DNA of 24,996 bases, taken from positions 1 to 24,996 of IMG/VR virus record IMGVR_UViG_3300042691_032448; one strand, written 5' to 3'. The notes beneath the pieces were generated by a model. The model ran no database searches and had not been told where the DNA came from. It saw nothing but the letters and a program-made list of their open reading frames with translations. This stretch comes from a virus. A program made the position numbers and the translations under genes. Below, piece after piece: positions 20,713 through 24,996 of this stretch. The first letter of the stretch is position 1. Every line of letters starts with the position of its first letter.

Positions 20713-20946
20713 CTACATGTCGAGTAGATCACCAAAGGAAGGTAGATCCACTCCGTACGCGACACAGTATTTGATGATGTTTTCGAGTATTCGGCCGCGT
20801 ATCTGATAATTGGCGTATATAATTCCCAGCAGCTCCCGTGCCTCTTGCTGACTCAATTTTTCCATACCGTCCATAAAGGCACGGTGTGTGAAATCCTGCT
20901 CAAGCGTTAAGTGTGAGCGCAGCTTATCAAGGAGTTCTTTAGACAT
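20713..20946 (-). CDS. nblA: NblA-like phycobilisome degradation adaptor
   Basis: A 77-residue minus-strand protein. Residues 13-60 align by eye with NblA: LTLEQDFTHRAF (typical LSLEQxFxxRxF), then QQEARELLGIIYANYQIR (typical QAxxFLxxLYxQMxxR) and a GVDLPS end (typical GLDPS). NblA links phycobiliproteins to the Clp protease and triggers phycobilisome breakdown; phage copies are known, for example in Microcystis phage Ma-LMM01. It is longer than most NblA (about 60 aa), with extra residues at both ends. Its ATG shares two bases with the ATG of the divergent + strand gene. No Shine-Dalgarno or clear promoter is seen upstream; TATATC within the neighbour is a weak -10. Confidence 0.75.
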   Translation of the reverse strand: MSKELLDKLRSHLTLEQDFTHRAFMDGMEKLSQQEARELLGIIYANYQIRGRILENIIKYCVAYGVDLPSFGDLLDM

Positions 20947-21481
20947 GTCAAGTTTTTACCACGTCCCGCGATATATCTTCGATCCTATCGGCAATTCGAA
21001 GTTGATCGATGGTGTGGTTCTCTTACCCTGCGACCTCAAGGGACAGCTAGAAAAACAAATGAGAGCAGCAGGGCTCAACGACATCATTACAAACGACTTA
21101 GAGGAAAACCTAGTAGACCTTGCCTGGTGGTCTACTCACAAAAATCAAGTTGACTGGGTTGTGGCAATCACGCAGGGCATGAAGGACTACACAAAATGGA
21201 TAACAGAATGTGGGCTACAAGCAGCAAGAAAAGGTGTGTGCATCCTAGATCGATTAACGTTTCTAGAGCCCACAAGAGCTCGCGAAGATTTCTTACAGGA
21301 TTCTTCCTTGACAAACATTAAGATCCTCTCACCAAGGCCATCATTTCGTGCGGACGGTACAACTGCAAAAGATCCTGTAACCTCAGCGTGGTTTATTTTT
21401 CAAAAACCAGGTGCAGCTACCGTCAATACACAAATTGATTTCGAAGTAGGCTGGCACCGCCCGCAAGACCTTAAGCTGTGA
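20945..21481 (+). CDS. Methyltransferase-like protein lacking catalytic motif
   Basis: A 178-residue protein that follows the second half of phage-type SAM-dependent DNA methyltransferases: strand DWVVAI (70-75), helix, LDRLTFLEPTRARE (101-114), ILSPRPSF (127-134) and AWFIF (148-152). In active enzymes the first strand runs into (N/D)PP(Y/F/W); here that position reads ITQGM (75-79), so adenine or cytosine methylation is unlikely. The SAM-binding N-terminal motif is not seen either. It may be a binding-only or otherwise repurposed relic. I chose the ATG at 20945 (GGAG about 10 bases upstream), which overlaps the nblA start codon on the other strand. Confidence 0.6.
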   Translation: MSSFYHVPRYIFDPIGNSKLIDGVVLLPCDLKGQLEKQMRAAGLNDIITNDLEENLVDLAWWSTHKNQVDWVVAITQGMKDYTKWITECGLQAARKGVCILDRLTFLEPTRAREDFLQDSSLTNIKILSPRPSFRADGTTAKDPVTSAWFIFQKPGAATVNTQIDFEVGWHRPQDLKL

Positions 21482-21801
21482 GTAAGCGTTTATTCAAGCA
21501 GCTAGATCAATTGATTGAGCTGCAGAAAGAACAAAACATCAAGCTAGATAAGATTAGTGCATTACTCGTAAGCCATCAGTTGTTGACTGAGTGCGTGGAT
21601 TACGAAGGAAAGCCACGTGGGCCTGAAGAATGTGCCGACATTACAATTGAAGGTTTCTCAGCAGCTCTCTGCTTGATGTCAGAGCTAGAGCAACGTAATC
21701 GAGAATATCAGTATCAAAAACAAGAATTCTTCATCGACAATGACGAAGAAGAAGACGAAGACGATGAAGACGAAGGTAACTTTGCCTCTAGTTCGTTCTA
21801 A
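21478..21801 (+). CDS. Coiled-coil protein with acidic tail (107 aa)
   Basis: A 107-residue protein. It has an N-terminal coiled coil (about 3-32, FKQLDQLIELQKEQNIKLDK), a middle segment without a known motif, and a C-terminal acidic run of Asp/Glu (about 88-101) before a Ser/Phe tip. Acidic tails of this kind often mimic DNA or bind basic partners. The start is GTG at 21478, overlapping the upstream TGA (GTGA). Its position just before the nuclease gene suggests DNA metabolism. Function unknown. Confidence 0.65.
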   Translation: MSKRLFKQLDQLIELQKEQNIKLDKISALLVSHQLLTECVDYEGKPRGPEECADITIEGFSAALCLMSELEQRNREYQYQKQEFFIDNDEEEDEDDEDEGNFASSSF

Positions 21802-21815
21802 GCTGAATATGAATT

Positions 21816-21832
21816 GACACGAATATTGTGTC
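21816..21832. promoter_or_regulatory. Palindrome over nuclease start codon
   Basis: GACACGAATATTGTGTC is an imperfect 17-bp palindrome (GACAC/GTGTC arms) that covers the GTG start at 21828. It may be an operator or an RNA hairpin hiding the start. The overlapping TTGACA (21814-21819) lacks a partner -10 box. Confidence 0.35.
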
Positions 21833-22607
21833 CGATACCCGAGTAACAGTTAACGGATTAAGGCACTACATCTGCAATGGTGTACCTAAACCACTCCCTT
21901 CCGTTACATCTATTCTGAGTGCTACTCAGACTGAAACGACACGCAAAAAGTTAGCAGCCTGGAATTTGATGAATCCAGGCGCAGCTGATGCTGCCGCAAC
22001 GAGAGGCACTTGGATTCACAACAGTGTTGAAGATTATCTGAGAGGACTTCGGGTAATTCCTTCTGAACAGTACAAACCTTATTGGGATGGTGTTCCAGAA
22101 CTATTAGATAACTTGTTAGAGGGTGGGCGAGTTTTATGGTCGGAAAAGCCGTTTAATCAACCACGCTGGTCTAAGTACGTAGGAGATGACGGAGTAGGTC
22201 GAATTCACTATTACGACGAAAAAACAGGTCACGGTTACGCAGGATGCTGTGATCTTATTTATATGAACTCAAATGCAGAGATTGTTCTTGCTGACTTCAA
22301 GACCAGCAACGGACCTTACGCTGCTCGTTTCCCCAACAAGAATTTAAAGATAGATGAGCGAACAAAAAAAGCTTTAATTTCGGGTGTTTTTAAAACCAAA
22401 AAGACACGACTTCAATTAGCTGCGTATAAAGCAGCCGCTGAAGCTTGTCTAGGTATTAAAATTGTGAAAACTCAAATTATTGTCACGACAGCAATTAAAG
22501 AATTCAATACTCAGATATTTACTTTTGGTCCAGATGAAGTAGAAAAAGACGAAGAAAGTTGGTTCCAAGTTGTAAAACAGTACTACGACTTGAACCCAGC
22601 AGCGTAG
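21828..22607 (+). CDS. RecB/Cas4-like PD-(D/E)XK nuclease
   Basis: A 259-residue nuclease of the PD-(D/E)XK superfamily, close to phage RecB-like exonucleases. Motifs in order: GTWIHNSVEDYL (60-71; His64), SEKPF (105-109; Glu106), GYAGCCDLIY (137-146; Asp142), VLADFKTS (153-160; Asp156, Lys158) and TRLQLAAYKAA (193-203; Gln196). All core residues are present. No Fe-S cysteine set of Cas4 type is evident. It probably processes DNA ends in phage replication or recombination. The start is GTG at 21828; no other start codon lies before the conserved region. Confidence 0.85.
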   Translation: MSDTRVTVNGLRHYICNGVPKPLPSVTSILSATQTETTRKKLAAWNLMNPGAADAAATRGTWIHNSVEDYLRGLRVIPSEQYKPYWDGVPELLDNLLEGGRVLWSEKPFNQPRWSKYVGDDGVGRIHYYDEKTGHGYAGCCDLIYMNSNAEIVLADFKTSNGPYAARFPNKNLKIDERTKKALISGVFKTKKTRLQLAAYKAAAEACLGIKIVKTQIIVTTAIKEFNTQIFTFGPDEVEKDEESWFQVVKQYYDLNPAA

Positions 22608-22709
22608 AATCAAACCCACCAGCCAGCCGTCGCGGAGAGGGTTCTTCACCTTTTCTTCGGGTCTGTTCGGCCAAATTCAGGCCATACTAGAGACGCTCAG
22701 ACACATCCC
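22608..22709. other. Gap before primase-helicase
   Basis: This stretch of about 100 bases has no gene. It holds a short inverted repeat GGCC-aaattca-GGCC near 22669-22683 and no clear promoter. The downstream ATG is preceded by an A/C-rich sequence (cagacacatccc) without a Shine-Dalgarno site. Confidence 0.4.
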
Positions 22710-24996
22710 ATGAAGTTCATTTGCTCTGTAAACCTCGGGGTTGTCCCGCACCTCGACCCCGAGCAGGGCAAGATCGCTACTGGTGGAAACTTCAGCGCGT
22801 TCAACTCAGGTTGGGACTCAGTTGAGATTGATACAACTGAGCTTTCTAAAATTCTCGCTAAGCAGGCGGGTCTGTGTGCATGGCATCTACAAGATGGTAA
22901 GCGTCAAAAGAACTCCACCGGCGTCATAAAAGCTGGTTTAATCATTGTTGATATTGATAACCAAGCTGACTATAAAGACGAGAACGGAAACAAAGTTCAA
23001 AAGCAAGAGCTGACTGTAGATCAAGCTCTTGAGTTAGAAATTTGTAAAAAGTACTTAACTCTCGGGTATTACTCTCCGTCAACGAAGGATGGTTGGCCTC
23101 GATTCCGACTGGTTTTCGGTCTGGAAACACCGGTTCTTAATCCAAGTTTCTATCAGTGGTTCTGTAAGCAAATTTATGCTCAGATTCCCGGCTCTGATAT
23201 CCGAGCAACTACAGTCCCAAACCTGTTTTATGGGCCACGAAGGGGCAAAGATATCTTCGCGCAGCCAGGTCGGTTTATACCTAGTGAAAAAATCAATGAA
23301 GCGATTCGAGCTTTCGCGGCGTTGCCTCCTGATGAAACAGATTCGGGTGAGGATCCCTGTGATTGTTTGAACCAAGCTACCGTTCGACAGAACGGGATGG
23401 ACTTAGGTCGCCTTGTCTCGAACACAGTTCGGTCTGTGCTCGACGGCGAAGAGGTGGGCGACCGGAGCTCAACCATGGCTGCCGTATTTAAAGAGCTTAT
23501 AGGATGGGCTAATTGGTGCAACGCAAATGATATAGCTCTGTGCACATCACCGTTGACCTTGGCACAGGATGCGTTCTATAATATCTATGGTTACCCGCAC
23601 GACATCGATGGCAAGTTCGACCGTATCCTGAATTCCATCAGGAACCCAGAAGAGCTGCAACCAGCTGTCTCGCTAGCGTCTGAGCTTGGAGAGCTTGGTA
23701 CTTGGAAAAAAATACGGCGCATCAGTCGATCTGTTTTCGACACCCACGCCTCTGATGAGGTCAAATCAGCTCTTGAGCAAGCAAAGCGAGAAACAGCAAT
23801 AAACGCTGTACTCGACATGTCTGAATTTGAACTCAGCTCCTCTGAGCCTGAGGACATCACATCAAAATCTCAAACTAAAACAAAAGACATGAACACACCA
23901 TCAACTCCAACACAGCTAGTAAACCTACAGAACGGTTCACGCAATCGTGAATTTTCTGAAAATGACGTAGCTGACATTATCGTCACTAACCAAGGTGATA
24001 AATTTATATACGACAGTTATTTAGATCAGTTCTATCATTACGATGATGATCAGGATATCTGGTATCATCAAGACGAACAGCACATCAAGCGTCGCATTGT
24101 AAAAGCGTTAGATTCGTTTGTGATTGCTGGCGTGCTTGCTAAGTACAACGCCGCGATGATAAATAGCGTATTTTCAATTCTTAAAGCAAAATTGCTTAAA
24201 TCAGCAGACGGTGGTCGGCGAAGCATTTGGACAAAATCTCGGGGATATATTCCATTTAAGAACGGCGTGCTTGATACGACCACGCTGGAGTTTGAACCCG
24301 GACAGCACAAAGAACTTTATTTGCGTCACAAGCTTCCTTATGAATACAACGCAAAAGCTCAATGCCCGGAGTTTATGCGTTGGATTACATCTGCTTTAGA
24401 CAAAGGTCAAGACGTTCTGATTCAAGCTTTTGCTCGTGCTTTATTAACCGGCTACACAGCTGGTGAGCGGTTTTTGCACTTAGTGGGTCCTGGAGGTACC
24501 GGTAAGTCAACTATGCAGCAGCTTATGGTTGCTCTTGCTGGTTTCCACGGTACCCACACGTCGAGTTTGGAAGTCATAGAAACAAACAAGTTTGAGAGCT
24601 ACAACCTGATTGGTAAGAAACTCTTACTCCTTACCGACGAATCTAATTACAACCGACGTATGGACGTGTTGAAGAAGCTAACCTCAGCTTCTGATACATT
24701 GCGAGCTGAACGCAAGTATGGCAAAGAAATAATCAGCTTCAAACCTGAGTGTTTAGTCTGCATCGCTAGTAACGAACACATCACCTCTAACGATTCCAGC
24801 AGCGGCCTAGAACGCCGTCGCCTGACGATTGTGATGGATAAGGTTGTGGAACCCAGTTTGCGAAAAGAACTTATCAGCGTATTTGATGACCACATTGAAG
24901 GTGCTTTTGTGCCAGAGATGAGTGGAATAGTTACTTGGGCTTTGTCCATGGACTACGCGACCATGAAAGATGTCTTAGCTAATCCGACTAAACACG
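22710..24996 (+). CDS. Primase-helicase, D5-like (3' end outside window)
   Basis: At least 762 residues, open at the right edge. The N-terminal part resembles an archaeo-eukaryotic-type primase/polymerase: LIIVDIDN (77-84; Asp81, Asp83) and YYSPSTKDGWPRFRLVF (about 118-134). A linker (about 380-410) leads to a D5_N-like region and a superfamily 3 helicase: Walker A GPGGTGKS (593-600), Walker B LLLLTDES (about 638-645), and sensor CIASNEH followed by ERRRLTIV. It would unwind DNA and prime synthesis for the polymerase encoded at 14311. The ATG at 22710 gives the whole primase motif set. An in-frame ATG at 23889 could make a helicase-only form. Confidence 0.88.
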   Translation, partial: MKFICSVNLGVVPHLDPEQGKIATGGNFSAFNSGWDSVEIDTTELSKILAKQAGLCAWHLQDGKRQKNSTGVIKAGLIIVDIDNQADYKDENGNKVQKQELTVDQALELEICKKYLTLGYYSPSTKDGWPRFRLVFGLETPVLNPSFYQWFCKQIYAQIPGSDIRATTVPNLFYGPRRGKDIFAQPGRFIPSEKINEAIRAFAALPPDETDSGEDPCDCLNQATVRQNGMDLGRLVSNTVRSVLDGEEVGDRSSTMAAVFKELIGWANWCNANDIALCTSPLTLAQDAFYNIYGYPHDIDGKFDRILNSIRNPEELQPAVSLASELGELGTWKKIRRISRSVFDTHASDEVKSALEQAKRETAINAVLDMSEFELSSSEPEDITSKSQTKTKDMNTPSTPTQLVNLQNGSRNREFSENDVADIIVTNQGDKFIYDSYLDQFYHYDDDQDIWYHQDEQHIKRRIVKALDSFVIAGVLAKYNAAMINSVFSILKAKLLKSADGGRRSIWTKSRGYIPFKNGVLDTTTLEFEPGQHKELYLRHKLPYEYNAKAQCPEFMRWITSALDKGQDVLIQAFARALLTGYTAGERFLHLVGPGGTGKSTMQQLMVALAGFHGTHTSSLEVIETNKFESYNLIGKKLLLLTDESNYNRRMDVLKKLTSASDTLRAERKYGKEIISFKPECLVCIASNEHITSNDSSSGLERRRLTIVMDKVVEPSLRKELISVFDDHIEGAFVPEMSGIVTWALSMDYATMKDVLANPTKH

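Noticed and set aside
20818-20823. Perfect TATAAT on the + strand inside nblA
   Set aside because: No -35-like hexamer lies at 15-19 bases upstream, and the bases encode IYANY of nblA. It could only be a weak promoter for the gene at 20945.
21814-21836. TTGACA before the nuclease gene as a promoter
   Set aside because: There is no -10 box at a suitable distance, and transcription would begin after the GTG start codon at 21828. Kept only as part of a palindrome.
23079-24949. Several minus-strand frames of 80-105 residues opposite the primase-helicase
   Set aside because: They are shadows of a gene with clear conserved motifs on the + strand. They are Ser/Arg-rich and have no start signals or packing.

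Overview
The window looks like part of a double-stranded DNA cyanophage genome, or a very phage-like element of a phycobilisome-containing cyanobacterium such as Synechococcus. This is inferred from tightly packed, mostly co-directional small genes with start/stop overlaps, a phage-type replication set (family A DNA polymerase, SSB, RecB-like nuclease, primase-helicase), dCTP deaminase, and a probable NblA, the adaptor that triggers phycobilisome breakdown. No structural, terminase or integrase genes are visible, so virion type and lifestyle cannot be judged. No tRNA, rRNA, CRISPR array or insertion sequence was seen. Nearly all genes are on the + strand; two small genes are on the - strand.

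Layout. (1) 1-4670: a leader region and a run of about 14 very small genes, mostly unrecognised, including an exported RlpA-like double-psi beta-barrel protein. Three of them are preceded by the same hairpin-plus-leader element at a fixed distance from the start codon. (2) 4667-4920: a small - strand gene divergent from a winged-helix gene. (3) 4920-8142: an envelope-directed cluster (SH3b protein, Pro/Ala-rich anchored protein, L,D-transpeptidase-like protein, tiny membrane and exported proteins), then a MarR-like regulator and dCTP deaminase. (4) 8143-8394: a control region with hairpins and a near-consensus sigma-70 promoter. (5) 8395-12877: a five-gene cassette centred on a RavA-like MoxR ATPase and a ViaA-like VWA protein, with a DUF3150-like large coiled-coil protein and two small proteins. 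(6) 12931-20651: replication and accessory genes, including DNA polymerase, a protein with three 63-residue repeats, an HNH/HTH protein and SSB. (7) 20680-20946: a terminator, then nblA on the - strand, whose start codon overlaps the start codon of the next + strand gene, a methyltransferase-like protein lacking the catalytic motif. (8) 21478-24996: an acidic-tailed protein, a RecB/Cas4-like nuclease, and a primase-helicase running off the window.

How the genes may work together (inference). The early small genes and the secreted or membrane proteins probably act in host takeover and envelope modification. Dcd supplies the dTTP precursor pathway for phage DNA synthesis by the polymerase, SSB, primase-helicase and nuclease. 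NblA would redirect phycobilisome protein into amino acids or reduce light harvesting. The RavA/ViaA-like cassette is the least expected part: an AAA+ remodelling machine with its VWA partner and cofactors, under its own promoter, with no assigned role in phage infection that can be read from sequence.
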